Of a stretch of 64,000 bases of DNA, positions 8,090 to 16,810 are shown piece after piece. The translations under genes were made by a program, and so were the position numbers. Numbering within the stretch: position 1 is the first letter of the stretch; every line of letters begins with the position of its first letter. Source of the stretch: Syntrophus sp034006265 (lineage in GTDB: Bacteria; Desulfobacterota; Syntrophia; Syntrophales; Syntrophaceae). The stretch is from positions 1 to 64,000 of the forward strand of contig JAVETB010000007.1 in NCBI GenBank assembly GCA_034006265.1. The letters are read 5' to 3'. The notes beneath the pieces are model-generated. The model was not told the DNA's origin and ran no database searches. It saw only the letters and a program-made list of their open reading frames with translations.

Positions 8090-9382
8090 ATGAAAGATGT
8101 TGTCATCGTAAGCGGCGCCAGAACCGCCGTGGGATCGTTCGGCGGTTCGCTGAAGGGCGTAAGGGTCACGGACATGGGAGCACTGGTCATCAAGGAGGCC
8201 ATCAAGAGAGCGGGATTGCGGCCAACCATCAGCGATGATGTCAAATCCTGCCGTTGCGATATCTTCGGCGAGTATGACAAAACCGACCTTCACAAGAAAT
8301 ACTATGACTATGATGAATCCCTGACTCCTGTGTACTTCGACGAGTGCATCATGGGGAACTGCCTCACTTCCGCTATGGGTCAGAATCCCGGCCGCCAGTC
8401 CAGCATCTATGCGGGTCTGCCTGAAGAAACGAATACGATCACCATCAACAAGGTCTGCGCCTCCGGAATGAAAGCCATCGTCCTGGCGGCCCAGGTCATC
8501 AAAGCCGGTGATGCGGACATCATTGTGGCCGGCGGTATGGAAAACATGAGCAATGTCCCCTATGCCCTGCCCGATGCCCGCTGGGGATACCGGATGAGCA
8601 TGCCCACAGGCTCCATTGTCGACCTCATGGTCCATGACGGCCTCTGGGAAATCTTCAACGGCTATCACATGGGGTTCACGGCGGAGAACATCGCCGCCCG
8701 CTACGGCATCAGCCGACAGGCCCAGGACGAACTGGCCCTCATGAGCCATCAGCGCGCCCGTGCGGCCATCACCAGCGGCGCCGTTGCTGATGAAATCATT
8801 CCTGTCCCGATGCCCACCAAGAAAGGCGCCCCCCCACAGTTCTTCTCCGTGGACGAGCGCCCCATGGACACCAGCCTGGAAAAGATGGCCAAGCTGGCAA
8901 CCGTCTTCAAGAAAGACGGAACCGTCACGGCGGGCAACGCCTCCGGAATCAATGACGGTGCAGCAGCCGTCGTCGTGATGAGCGCCGACAAGGCAAAGGA
9001 ACTTGGGCTCAAACCTCTGGCCAAGATCAAGGGCTATGCCTCCGGCGGCGTCGATCCGGCATACATGGGTCTCGGTCCGATTCCGGCAACCCGCAAGGTC
9101 TTCAAGCAGCTCGGTCTGACCATGAAGGATATGGATATCGTGGAATTGAATGAAGCCTTCGCATCCCAAGCCCTGGGCTGCGTCCAGGAGCTGGGCGTGG
9201 ATATGGACAAGTGCAACATCAACGGCAGCGGAATCTCCATCGGGCATCCAGTGGGATGCACCGGCGCCCGGATCACTTACAGCCTGGCCATGCAGCTCCA
9301 GAAGAAGAATGCAAACCTCGGTCTTGCCACGCTCTGCATCGGCGGCGGGCAGGGAATGTCCATCGTTCTTGAAAGGGTATAG
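8090..9382 (+). CDS. Acetyl-CoA acetyltransferase (thiolase) with N-terminal insertion
   Basis: A 430-residue biosynthetic/degradative thiolase that interconverts two acetyl-CoA with acetoacetyl-CoA, or cleaves 3-ketoacyl-CoA. The nucleophilic Cys lies in INKVCASGMKA (about residue 125), the catalytic His in NEAFASQ (about 350) and ISIGHPVGCTGAR (about 382), and the Gly-rich end is GGGQGMSIVLERV. Thiolases are usually about 390 residues; here an extra Asp/Tyr-rich stretch of about 35 residues sits near 48-83 (with CRCDIFGEYDK and KKYYDYDES). The ATG at 8090 is preferred over an in-frame TTG at 8081 because AAGGAGA lies 9 nt upstream of the ATG. In a syntroph it would generate acetyl-CoA for the Acs route. 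Two hairpins follow the stop. Confidence 0.9.
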   Translation: MKDVVIVSGARTAVGSFGGSLKGVRVTDMGALVIKEAIKRAGLRPTISDDVKSCRCDIFGEYDKTDLHKKYYDYDESLTPVYFDECIMGNCLTSAMGQNPGRQSSIYAGLPEETNTITINKVCASGMKAIVLAAQVIKAGDADIIVAGGMENMSNVPYALPDARWGYRMSMPTGSIVDLMVHDGLWEIFNGYHMGFTAENIAARYGISRQAQDELALMSHQRARAAITSGAVADEIIPVPMPTKKGAPPQFFSVDERPMDTSLEKMAKLATVFKKDGTVTAGNASGINDGAAAVVVMSADKAKELGLKPLAKIKGYASGGVDPAYMGLGPIPATRKVFKQLGLTMKDMDIVELNEAFASQALGCVQELGVDMDKCNINGSGISIGHPVGCTGARITYSLAMQLQKKNANLGLATLCIGGGQGMSIVLERV

Positions 9383-9411
9383 CGTAAGTCGCGGATCTTG
9401 AAATAAGAACG

Positions 9412-9429
9412 ATTGCCCGACAGGGCAAT
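9412..9429 (+). other. Short hairpin after the thiolase gene
   Basis: ATTGCCC (9412-9418) and GGGCAAT (9423-9429) form a perfect 7-bp stem with a GACA loop, 29 bp after the thiolase stop and just before a stronger terminator. It has no U-tract, so a 3'-end stability role is more likely than termination. Confidence 0.45.
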
Positions 9430-9445
9430 AAAGTGTAATATCGAG

Positions 9446-9481
9446 TGCAGGGGTAAGGAGACAAACCGCCCCTGCATTTTT
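9446..9481 (+). terminator. Rho-independent terminator after the thiolase gene
   Basis: An 8-bp perfect stem (TGCAGGGG at 9446-9453, CCCCTGCA at 9469-9476) is followed directly by TTTTT. It ends 18 bp before the apgM start and separates the two genes transcriptionally. Confidence 0.8.
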
Positions 9482-9499
9482 AAATCTAAGGAGAAACCC

Positions 9500-10708
9500 A
9501 TGAGCCCTCAATGGATGGATAAACTGGTCATTCCAAGCAGGACGAAAATCGTCTTTCTGATTATGGATGGTCTGGGCGGTTTACCTCTGGAGGGCAAACC
9601 GGGAACGGAACTGGAAACGGCCATCACGCCCCATCTGGATGCCCTGGCCGGAGGAGGGGTCTGCGGCCTCCTGGATCCCATCGCCCCCGGAATAACGCCG
9701 GGCAGCGGGCCGGCCCACTTTGCCCTTTTCGGTTATGACCCGGTCATCAACAATGTGGGGCGGGGGCTTCTCTCCGCCGCAGGCCTCGATTTTCCCATGA
9801 CGGAACGAGATCTCTTCATGCGGGTCAATTTTGCCACGCTGAATTCCGACGGCCAGGTCATCGATCGCCGGGCAGGCCGCATCGATACGGAAACCAACGA
9901 ACGTCTCTGCCGGAAGCTGTCTGCAGGCATTCGTCCTGCTCTCGGAACGGAGGTCTTTTTTGCCACGGAGAAGGAGCACCGGGCGCTGATCGTGCTTCGC
10001 GGGGACAATCTCCGCGAGGAAATTTCGGAAACGGACCCCCAGCAAACCGGCCTTCCCCCCCTGGCCCCGGAAGCACTGATGACGGAGGCCTCAGGCACGG
10101 CTGATCTGCTGGCGGATCTTCTGAATCAGGCGAAAACAGTCCTGGCAGACGAACCCAAGGCCAACATGATTCTCCTGAGGGGCTATTCCCGCTATCATCG
10201 ATTTGACCCCATGCCTGAACGGTTCGGCCTTGCCCCCCTGGCTATTGCGAGCTACCCCATGTACCGAGGGATTGCCCGGCTGCTCGGAATGGCCGTTTAC
10301 TCGCCGACTTCCACCCTGGAGGAAGAGATCGCGGGCATGGAGACAGCCTGGCAGGATTACGATTTCTTCTTCGTGCATGTCAAGCCTACGGACTCCCGCG
10401 GGGAGGACGGCGATTTTGACGCCAAAGTGAAGGCCATTGAAGCGGTGGACGCCCTGATTCCAAGAATTACGGCGCTATCACCGGATGTCCTGATCGTCAC
10501 CGGTGACCACTCCACCCCTGCCGCCCTGGCCTCGCACAGCTGGCATCCTGTACCCGTTCTTCTTTCGGCCCGGACCTGCCGGCCTGACCGGGTGGAGCAC
10601 TTCGGTGAAGGAGACTGCCTGTCGGGAGGGCTGGGAAGAATGCCCATGTCTTCTCTCATGACGGTTGCCTTGGCCCATGCCGGACGCCTCACCAAATTCG
10701 GGGCTTAA
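9500..10708 (+). CDS. apgM: 2,3-bisphosphoglycerate-independent phosphoglycerate mutase, archaeal type (ApgM)
   Basis: A 402-residue alkaline-phosphatase-superfamily enzyme interconverting 3- and 2-phosphoglycerate in glycolysis/gluconeogenesis. The N-terminal metal-binding MDGLGG (about 24-29) is followed by TPGSGPAHFALFGYDP (about 70-85), whose Ser is the expected nucleophile. C-terminal metal sites are DSRGEDGD (about 296) and VTGDHSTP (about 334) with a later His. The length fits the archaeal-type family (about 400) rather than GpmI (about 510). The ATG is chosen because AAGGAG lies 6 nt upstream; longer in-frame openings lack a site. Its TAA overlaps the convergent acyl-CoA ligase stop. 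Confidence 0.88.
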   Translation: MSPQWMDKLVIPSRTKIVFLIMDGLGGLPLEGKPGTELETAITPHLDALAGGGVCGLLDPIAPGITPGSGPAHFALFGYDPVINNVGRGLLSAAGLDFPMTERDLFMRVNFATLNSDGQVIDRRAGRIDTETNERLCRKLSAGIRPALGTEVFFATEKEHRALIVLRGDNLREEISETDPQQTGLPPLAPEALMTEASGTADLLADLLNQAKTVLADEPKANMILLRGYSRYHRFDPMPERFGLAPLAIASYPMYRGIARLLGMAVYSPTSTLEEEIAGMETAWQDYDFFFVHVKPTDSRGEDGDFDAKVKAIEAVDALIPRITALSPDVLIVTGDHSTPAALASHSWHPVPVLLSARTCRPDRVEHFGEGDCLSGGLGRMPMSSLMTVALAHAGRLTKFGA

Positions 10709-12414
10709 AAACTGCGTTCCCCATCCTGTTTTTCCCCGGGATCCCGAAGCTCGCGGCGCAGGGTTTTTCCCACAATGGATTTCGGCAGCTCACTGCGGAA
10801 TTCCACTTGGGCGGGACATTTGTAAGCGGCAAGTTTGGTGCGGCAATAATCCAGTAATTCTTCCGCGGTCGCCTTCTCCCCGTCCCTGAGCACAACGAAG
10901 ACCTTGACCTTTTCCCCCTTCAGTTCATCGGGGATTCCCACTGCACAGCTCTCTGAAATCTTCGGGTTGCTGTTCAGCACCTCTTCAATCTCCGCAGGGT
11001 AAATGTTATATCCCCCGGAGAGGATGAGATCCTTTTTCCGGTCCACGAGAAAGACAAAGCCGTCATCATCCATGACGGCGATATCCCCGGTATAGCACCA
11101 CCCGTCCCTCAACATCCCTGCCGTTTCTTCCGGCCTCCCCTTGTAGCCTTTCATGACCTGAGGCCCCGAGAAGATCAACTCTCCCCGCTTCCCCAGTGGG
11201 ACATCCGTTGCACCCGTTTCAGAATCCACAATTCTGCAGAGGGTATCGGAAATGGGTATTCCCACACTGCCTGGTTTTCGCCTGCTTTCCCCGTCAAAGG
11301 GATTGATGAGGGTGACGGGACTGGTCTCCGTCATTCCGTAACCCTCGACAATCCTCACCCCGGTTTTCTCTTCAAAATCCCGGAGGAGGTTGCCTGAAAG
11401 GGGCGCGCCACCGGAAAAAACCCCTTTCAGGCAGCTCATATCCGTCTTCCTCAAGTCCGGGTGTTTCAGCATTCCGGCAGACATGGCCGGAACAAGGGGG
11501 GCAAAAGACGGACGGTACGTTCTGATCGCCTCCAGCAGATGCTCTGTTTTGGGTTTTGGAACGAGAATTTGACACCAGCCCTTGTACAGGGACAGGTTCA
11601 TGGCCGTAGTCATCCCAAAGGCATGGAAATACGGCAGCGCACCCAGCATGATTTCTCCGCCTCTCTTGAATTGCGGAAACCATGCGGCGCATTGCTGAAC
11701 CTGCAGGCTGAGATTGGCATGAGTCAACTCCACCCCTTTCGGGATGCCCGTTGTCCCACCGGTGTAGGCATAGACGGCCACATCCTCCAGATTCGATAAT
11801 TCCCCGGCCGGAACAGCCGCTGCTTGGCGTAGGCATTTTTTCCAGTACACCAGATCCTTTGCCCTGTCTACCGCTGCGGACAGCTTTTTCCCCTTCGCAA
11901 AAATCCGGAAAAGAAGTTTTTTCAGAAAGGGCAGATAGTCTCCCAGGGAAGTGATCACAATGCTTCTGACCCCTGTCTTCTCCCGCAATCGAATCCCCCT
12001 GTTTCCAAAAAGATCCAGGGTAATCAGGGCACAGGCCTCGGAATCATTCAGCTGGTATTCCAGTTCACGGTCCGTATAAAGGGGATTATTCAGGACAACG
12101 ATTCCGCCGATCCGGAGAACGGCATAATAGGAAACAACAAAGGGAATGCAATTGGGCAGCAGCAGTGCTACGGCACGTCCCTTTCTGATGCCCGAATTCA
12201 TCAGAAAAATGGAAAACCGTTCGATTTCCTTCTGCAGCTGCTCATAATTCATGACATATCCCTGGTAAAGAAGCGCGTGCGAACCCGGATTCTCGACTGC
12301 TCGCCGCTCGAGAATATAAGGCAGGCAGACTTCTTCAAAGGCGATGTGCTCCGGCACATCGCGCCTGTAAGATTTAAGCCAGGGCTTGTCAGAATATCCG
12401 ATACATTGCCTCAC
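10705..12414 (-). CDS. Long-chain fatty acid--CoA ligase (AMP-forming)
   Basis: A FadD-like ANL enzyme that activates fatty acids with ATP and CoA. Unlike the ligase at 6.5 kb, all key motifs are intact: P-loop YTGGTTGIPKG, A5 GYGMTETSP, A7 YTGDIAVMDDDG, A8 DRKKDLILSGGYNIYP and A10 PKSIVGKTLRREL with the catalytic Lys close to the C-terminus. I choose the GTG at 12414 because AGGGGAGG lies 9 nt upstream; the frame stays open to 12519 but without a site. The product is then 569 residues, typical for FadD. Its stop overlaps that of apgM by 4 bp on the other strand. Substrate chain length is not readable from the sequence. Confidence 0.88.
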   Translation of the reverse strand: MRQCIGYSDKPWLKSYRRDVPEHIAFEEVCLPYILERRAVENPGSHALLYQGYVMNYEQLQKEIERFSIFLMNSGIRKGRAVALLLPNCIPFVVSYYAVLRIGGIVVLNNPLYTDRELEYQLNDSEACALITLDLFGNRGIRLREKTGVRSIVITSLGDYLPFLKKLLFRIFAKGKKLSAAVDRAKDLVYWKKCLRQAAAVPAGELSNLEDVAVYAYTGGTTGIPKGVELTHANLSLQVQQCAAWFPQFKRGGEIMLGALPYFHAFGMTTAMNLSLYKGWCQILVPKPKTEHLLEAIRTYRPSFAPLVPAMSAGMLKHPDLRKTDMSCLKGVFSGGAPLSGNLLRDFEEKTGVRIVEGYGMTETSPVTLINPFDGESRRKPGSVGIPISDTLCRIVDSETGATDVPLGKRGELIFSGPQVMKGYKGRPEETAGMLRDGWCYTGDIAVMDDDGFVFLVDRKKDLILSGGYNIYPAEIEEVLNSNPKISESCAVGIPDELKGEKVKVFVVLRDGEKATAEELLDYCRTKLAAYKCPAQVEFRSELPKSIVGKTLRRELRDPGEKQDGERSF

Positions 12415-12528
12415 GCTTCCACACCTCCCCTGGAGGCCGCCCCTTCCCGGTCTCCGGAAGGGTTGTCTCCTGCCGGAATGCAGGAATCTCCCTGCCTTTT
12501 TTACCGCATCGACGGTCAACTGTCATTG

Positions 12529-12570
12529 AAAAAAACAGAGAAGGCCCCTGTCTCTTATGGCAGGGGCCTT
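12529..12570 (-). terminator. Terminator downstream of the acs-etf-emo operon
   Basis: A perfect 10-bp stem (AAGGCCCCTG at 12541-12550 with CAGGGGCCTT at 12561-12570) lies about 104 bp beyond the oxidoreductase stop. On the minus strand it is followed after 5 nt by seven U (12535-12529). It separates that operon from the acyl-CoA ligase gene. Confidence 0.75.
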
Positions 12571-12673
12571 CTTCAATCCCTCATTCCTCAGCCGTGCATC
12601 AACGCGTTACTTCGTGCCGCGGCTGAGATATTTCTTTTTCGAACTTCAATTCCATGGACTGTTATGCACCTCT

Positions 12674-14803
12674 TTAGGCGCCTTCCTCTGGACTTGCCTC
12701 CTTAGCCGGCTCGATATCCATCGCCTTCCAGACGATCTCGGCGATATCCAGAGAAACCATGGTTTCCTCTTTCTTGCGGTCCTTGATTCCGTCACTCATC
12801 ATCGTCAGACAGAAGGGACAGCCCACGGCGATCGTATCGGCTCCCGCCGCGATGGCCTGATCGGTTCTCATATCATTGATCCGCTCTCCGATATCCTCTT
12901 CCATCCACATCCGGGCGCCACCGGCACCGCAGCAGAAGCTTTTAGCCAGATTCCGCTCCATTTCCGTCAATTTCATACCAGGCACCGCCTTCAACACCTT
13001 CCTCGGTTCGTCATAAACCTTGTTGTAGCGGCCCAGGAAGCAGGAATCGTGATACACAAAGGTCCCGTTGACCGGTTTCTTCAGGGTGATTTTGCCCTTG
13101 CTAATGAGATCTGCAAGGATCTCCGTGTGATGATAGACTTCGAAATTACCGCCGAAGTGCGGGTAGTCCTTCTTCAGGGCGTTGTAACCATGCGGACAAG
13201 TAGCTATGATTTTCTTTACGCCGTATCCGTTCATGGCGTCGATGTTCATCTGCGCCAGGGTCTGATACAGGTATTCGTTTCCGCCCCTCATGGCTGAATC
13301 GCCGCAACAGCTTTCTTCCGTTCCCAGGATGCCGAATTTCACTCCGGCTGCCTGCAGAATCTTGGCAAAGGCGATGGTGACCTTCTTGCCGCGGTCGTCA
13401 AACGAGCCGGCACAGCCCACGTAAAAGAGATATTCCACGTCGGGATCTTCCGCCAGTGTTTTTACGCCGAGCTCCTTCGCCCACTCCGCGCGAAGGTGGG
13501 ACCCCACACCCCAAGGATTGGAATTGTTTTCCATGTTCCTGTAAGTCAGCTGGAGCTCACCGGCAAAATCGGCCTCGGTGAGAACCTTGTATTGCCTCAT
13601 ATTGATGATCTTGGGCACATGTTCGATTGAAGCGGGACAATTTTCCACACAGTACATGCAGTTGGTGCAAGCCCAGAGCTCATGCATATCAATGACTTCA
13701 CCCACCATGGCCTTTTCAGCTTCCGGAATCTGCATCTCACCGCCAACTCCCGCAGCTTTCTGAGCCGCGACAAACAGAGGGGCCCTTTCTTCCCAATAGG
13801 TCTTCAAATCCTGGATGAGCTTTTTCGGTGACAGTGGCTTTCCGGACAGATAGGCGGGACATCCGTCCTGGCAGCGGCCGCATCGTGTGCAGGAATCGAG
13901 GTCAAAATTCTGTTTCCAGGTAAACTCTTCCAGTTGGCCGATACCGAATGTTTCCGCATTCTCAAAATCTCGTATGGGTTCAATCGTACCGGTCGGTTTC
14001 AGGTCCGTGAAGAAGTGATTCGCCGACGTCGTGAAGATGTGGAGCAAGCGGGAGAAGGGAATGTAAGCAATAAAGGCCAGGGCGATAAAGGTATGAAGCC
14101 ACCAGAAGAACTTATGGGCCGCTTCCGCTGTATCGGTTTCCATGCCGGTGAAGAAGTGCGACAGGAAATATCCCACGAACGACCAGTATTCCCATGGTGT
14201 CTCTTCGAGCGTGACGGAGATTCTCAATCCTTCAATGACAAATCCCGTAACAATAATCGCTCCAATGAGCAGCAGAACGATCGCGTCATCGGGACGATTA
14301 TCCGGCTCGCCCTTGTAACCAAGCCGGTCCGGTTTCGTCAAATACCGCCTATGCACTGCCATGATAACGCCAACAAGAACAGCCAGGCCGAAGACCTCGT
14401 AAAGGAATGAAGCTGTCAGATAAACCTTCCCTCTCAGAAAGGCCACGCCGAGTGGCTCGGTAATGTGAAACTCCGTCGCATCGAAGGCCGCCCCGAAGAT
14501 AAGCACAAAAAATCCAAAGAAAATCAATCCATGCATGATGCCGGGATAGGCGTCGGCTGAAGTTTTTACCTGCAACAGCGCGTTTTTCAGCAGCAGTTTA
14601 ATTCTTTCGCCCATGTTGTCCATTCGCATTTCGGGCTTTCCCATCGCCTTCCACATCTGGTAGCGGCGATAAAGTCCGTAGCCGAATATACCCAGGGCTA
14701 CCGCCGTAAAAAGAAAAAGGAAGGGCTCAAAATGTATATCATTCCAGTTCGCATTCCAGAAGATCTCCCTTCCTTCACTTCCAATACCTATAGGCTGTAC
14801 CAT
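12674..14803 (-). CDS. Membrane-bound EtfAB:quinone oxidoreductase (NarI-like/HdrD-like Fe-S protein)
   Basis: A 709-residue fusion. The first 270 residues hold about six membrane segments resembling NarI-type b-cytochrome domains with several His. Then come two 4Fe-4S motifs (CTRCGRCQDGCP about 308, CTNCMYCVENCP about 382) and two CCG domains (CCGDSAMRGG, CCGAGGARMW) as in HdrD/GlpC. This is the architecture of the DUF224/EMO proteins that accept electrons from reduced EtfAB and pass them to menaquinone. It sits last in acs-etfB-etfA-emo, about 100 bp after etfA. GGAGG lies 4 nt before the ATG. The partner role is inferred from architecture and context. Confidence 0.9.
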   Translation of the reverse strand: MVQPIGIGSEGREIFWNANWNDIHFEPFLFLFTAVALGIFGYGLYRRYQMWKAMGKPEMRMDNMGERIKLLLKNALLQVKTSADAYPGIMHGLIFFGFFVLIFGAAFDATEFHITEPLGVAFLRGKVYLTASFLYEVFGLAVLVGVIMAVHRRYLTKPDRLGYKGEPDNRPDDAIVLLLIGAIIVTGFVIEGLRISVTLEETPWEYWSFVGYFLSHFFTGMETDTAEAAHKFFWWLHTFIALAFIAYIPFSRLLHIFTTSANHFFTDLKPTGTIEPIRDFENAETFGIGQLEEFTWKQNFDLDSCTRCGRCQDGCPAYLSGKPLSPKKLIQDLKTYWEERAPLFVAAQKAAGVGGEMQIPEAEKAMVGEVIDMHELWACTNCMYCVENCPASIEHVPKIINMRQYKVLTEADFAGELQLTYRNMENNSNPWGVGSHLRAEWAKELGVKTLAEDPDVEYLFYVGCAGSFDDRGKKVTIAFAKILQAAGVKFGILGTEESCCGDSAMRGGNEYLYQTLAQMNIDAMNGYGVKKIIATCPHGYNALKKDYPHFGGNFEVYHHTEILADLISKGKITLKKPVNGTFVYHDSCFLGRYNKVYDEPRKVLKAVPGMKLTEMERNLAKSFCCGAGGARMWMEEDIGERINDMRTDQAIAAGADTIAVGCPFCLTMMSDGIKDRKKEETMVSLDIAEIVWKAMDIEPAKEASPEEGA

Positions 14804-14821
14804 AACTCCTCCCCATGTTCC

Positions 14822-14895
14822 ATAGTGGCCAGCCTTCAGAATTCAGCCGCCTCCTCGCAAGAAAAGGCGGCTGAATAGTAAACGCTGGCCACTAT
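14822..14895 (-). other. Nested 12+12 bp stem-loop between etfA and emo
   Basis: The outer arms (14822-14833 and 14884-14895, core ATAGTGGCCAGC) and inner arms (14841-14852 and 14865-14876, core ATTCAGCCGCCT) are each perfect 12-bp inverted repeats separated by a symmetrical 7/7 internal loop. There is no U-tract, and the structure fills the etfA-emo gap. An mRNA processing or 3'-end stabilising element is likelier than a terminator. Confidence 0.65.
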
Positions 14896-14901
14896 CTTAT
14901 G

Positions 14902-15879
14902 CTATCCCAGAAGTTTCTTGCACTCTTTTGCCAATTCCGGGACGATTTTATAGAGGTCATCAACAAGCCCGTAGTCCGCCTTTGAGAAAATCGGAGCCTC
15001 GGGGTCTTTATTGACGGCCACGATATACTTCGACGAGCTCATTCCGGCAAGATGCTGAATGGCGCCGGAGATGCCGCAGGCCACATAGAGGTTCGGGGAA
15101 ACGACCTTACCGGTCTGCCCTACCTGGTCCGTCTGCGGACGCCAGCCTGAATCGACGGCTGCGCGGGATGCACCGACCGTGGCACCCAGGATGTTCGCAA
15201 GTTCTTCGAGAATGGCATATCCTTCCGGACCGCCCATTCCTCTACCGCCGGAAACGATGATGTTGGCTTCCGTCAGGTCGATCTTGCCGCTGGTGTCCTT
15301 CTGAACTTCGACAACCTTCGTCTTCAGCTGGGCGGGATCCAAGCCGGCATCAACCTTCGTGACAGCGCCGGCCTTGGCGTTCTCCACAGCGGGAAACACG
15401 TTGGGACGAATAGATGCCATCTGCGGGAACGTGGAGGTGACCACTTCACCGAAGCATTTGCCCGCATACATCGGGCGTACGGCAACCATCTTGCCGTCGG
15501 CAATTTTCAATTCCGTGCAGTCCGTGGCCAACCCGGTGGCCAGCTTGCCTGCTACACGCGCTGACAGGTCCTTGCCCTGCGCCGTGGCACCGAAGAGCAG
15601 AATCGCCGGATCGTTTTCCTTGACGATTTTGGCTACCGCTGCTGCATACGCATCGGTCGTATAGGGTTCCATGGCGGCATCGTCCACCACAAATACCTTG
15701 TCAACACCGTATTTTCCCAGTTCGCCTGCTATTCCTTCAACACCTGAACCCAGCAGAATGGCGCCAGCTTCGTCACCCAGTTCATCTGCCAGCTTCCGGG
15801 CCGTGCTCGCAAGTTCATAAGAAATCTTGCGGAATGCACCGTCCCTCTGCTCTGCTACTATAAATACACCTTTTGCCAT
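14902..15879 (-). CDS. etfA: Electron transfer flavoprotein alpha subunit
   Basis: A 325-residue FAD-binding ETF large subunit. The C-terminal FAD domain carries the ETF-alpha signature: SGGRGMGG (about 207), SRAAVDSGW (about 234), QVGQTGKVVSPNLYVACGISGAIQH (written here as blocks around 246-275) and the closing VAVNKDPEAPIF. With EtfB it collects electrons from acyl-CoA dehydrogenases. It starts 27 bp after etfB, with GGAGG 9 nt before the ATG, and is followed by a large hairpin and the membrane oxidoreductase. No NADH-bifurcation partner is in the window. Confidence 0.95.
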   Translation of the reverse strand: MAKGVFIVAEQRDGAFRKISYELASTARKLADELGDEAGAILLGSGVEGIAGELGKYGVDKVFVVDDAAMEPYTTDAYAAAVAKIVKENDPAILLFGATAQGKDLSARVAGKLATGLATDCTELKIADGKMVAVRPMYAGKCFGEVVTSTFPQMASIRPNVFPAVENAKAGAVTKVDAGLDPAQLKTKVVEVQKDTSGKIDLTEANIIVSGGRGMGGPEGYAILEELANILGATVGASRAAVDSGWRPQTDQVGQTGKVVSPNLYVACGISGAIQHLAGMSSSKYIVAVNKDPEAPIFSKADYGLVDDLYKIVPELAKECKKLLG

Positions 15880-15906
15880 GTTGATTTTCCTCCGCTAATT
15901 CAATAA

Positions 15907-16677
15907 TTAGATGACCTTCGCCTCTTCTCTCAGCAGTTTGGCCAATTCTGCAGCCTTTGCCGCCGGTTCGTCACCGCTGATGATCTTTCCAGGAGGTCTG
16001 GCCGGAGGCGGCACCATTTTGACGACCTTGGCCTTTGACTCGAGGGTCACACCCAGATCGGCCACTTTTTTCACATCGACAGGCTTCTTCTTGGCTTTCA
16101 TGATGCCGGGCAGCGAAGCATAACGGGGTTCGTTCAAACCCTTCTGCGCCGTAACCACGGCCGGCAGGGCGGCTTCGATGACAAAGGAGGCGCCTTCCAC
16201 CGGACGGACGACCTTAACGGTCTTCCCGTCGGATTCCGCCTTGGTGACAACCGTCAGCTGGGGAAGATCCAGAAGTTCCGCCAGAATGGCCGCTACCTGG
16301 CCGGAGTCATCATCAATGGCTCTCTGACCGCAGAAAATGATGTCATAGGGAATCCCTTTGATTGCCGCAGCCAGGACGGAGGCGGTTGCATAGGCGTCCG
16401 CTCCCTCGTAGGCCGGATCATCAATATGAATGCCTTTGTCCGCGCCCATGGCCAGGGCGGTGCGGATGGACTCCATCGCTCTTCCCGGACCGAAGCAGAC
16501 GATGGTGACGTCCCCGCCGAACTTCTCCTTATACTTTAACGCTTCTTCCACACCGAATTCATCATAGGGGTTCATGACCCACTTGATGCCGGATTCATCA
16601 ATGCCGGAACCGTCCGGCTTTACCTTGATCTGTGCTTCCGTATCCGGAACCTGCTTTACACATGCAACAATATTCAC
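15907..16677 (-). CDS. etfB: Electron transfer flavoprotein beta subunit
   Basis: The protein begins VNIVACVKQVPDTEAQ, the usual EtfB N-terminus, from a GTG at 16677 with GGAAGGAGG 4 nt upstream; an in-frame ATG at 16731 lacks a site and would add residues not usual in the family. At 256 residues it matches the family. The AMP/adenine-binding segment is seen in GQRAIDDDSGQVAAILAE (about 118-135). EtfAB shuttles electrons from acyl-CoA oxidation to the membrane. It lies 133 bp after acs across a hairpin and 27 bp before etfA. Confidence 0.93.
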   Translation of the reverse strand: MNIVACVKQVPDTEAQIKVKPDGSGIDESGIKWVMNPYDEFGVEEALKYKEKFGGDVTIVCFGPGRAMESIRTALAMGADKGIHIDDPAYEGADAYATASVLAAAIKGIPYDIIFCGQRAIDDDSGQVAAILAELLDLPQLTVVTKAESDGKTVKVVRPVEGASFVIEAALPAVVTAQKGLNEPRYASLPGIMKAKKKPVDVKKVADLGVTLESKAKVVKMVPPPARPPGKIISGDEPAAKAAELAKLLREEAKVI

Positions 16678-16761
16678 ATGTCCTCCTTCCGGGATGCTTC
16701 TCATGACGGACTGTTTCTCCGGCATGGGCACCCAACCTCGAAATTTTTTCTGTTATAGCGT

Positions 16762-16797
16762 CCGGCGCTGTACCCTGTTATCAGGGAGCAGCGCCGG
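16762..16797 (-). other. Nested hairpin between acs and etfB
   Basis: CCGGCGCTG (16762-16770) pairs with CAGCGCCGG (16789-16797), enclosing CCCTG/CAGGG around a TTAT loop. It lies 14 bp after the acs stop. On the minus strand it is followed by ACGCTATAACAG rather than U residues, so full termination is doubtful; partial termination or mRNA stabilisation is more plausible. Confidence 0.6.
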
Positions 16798-16810
16798 TCG
16801 TTACCTCAAA

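Noticed and set aside
8084..9511. Open frame of about 475 codons opposite the thiolase gene
   Set aside because: It is a mirror of the thiolase codon pattern, with no ribosome-binding site and no family resemblance.
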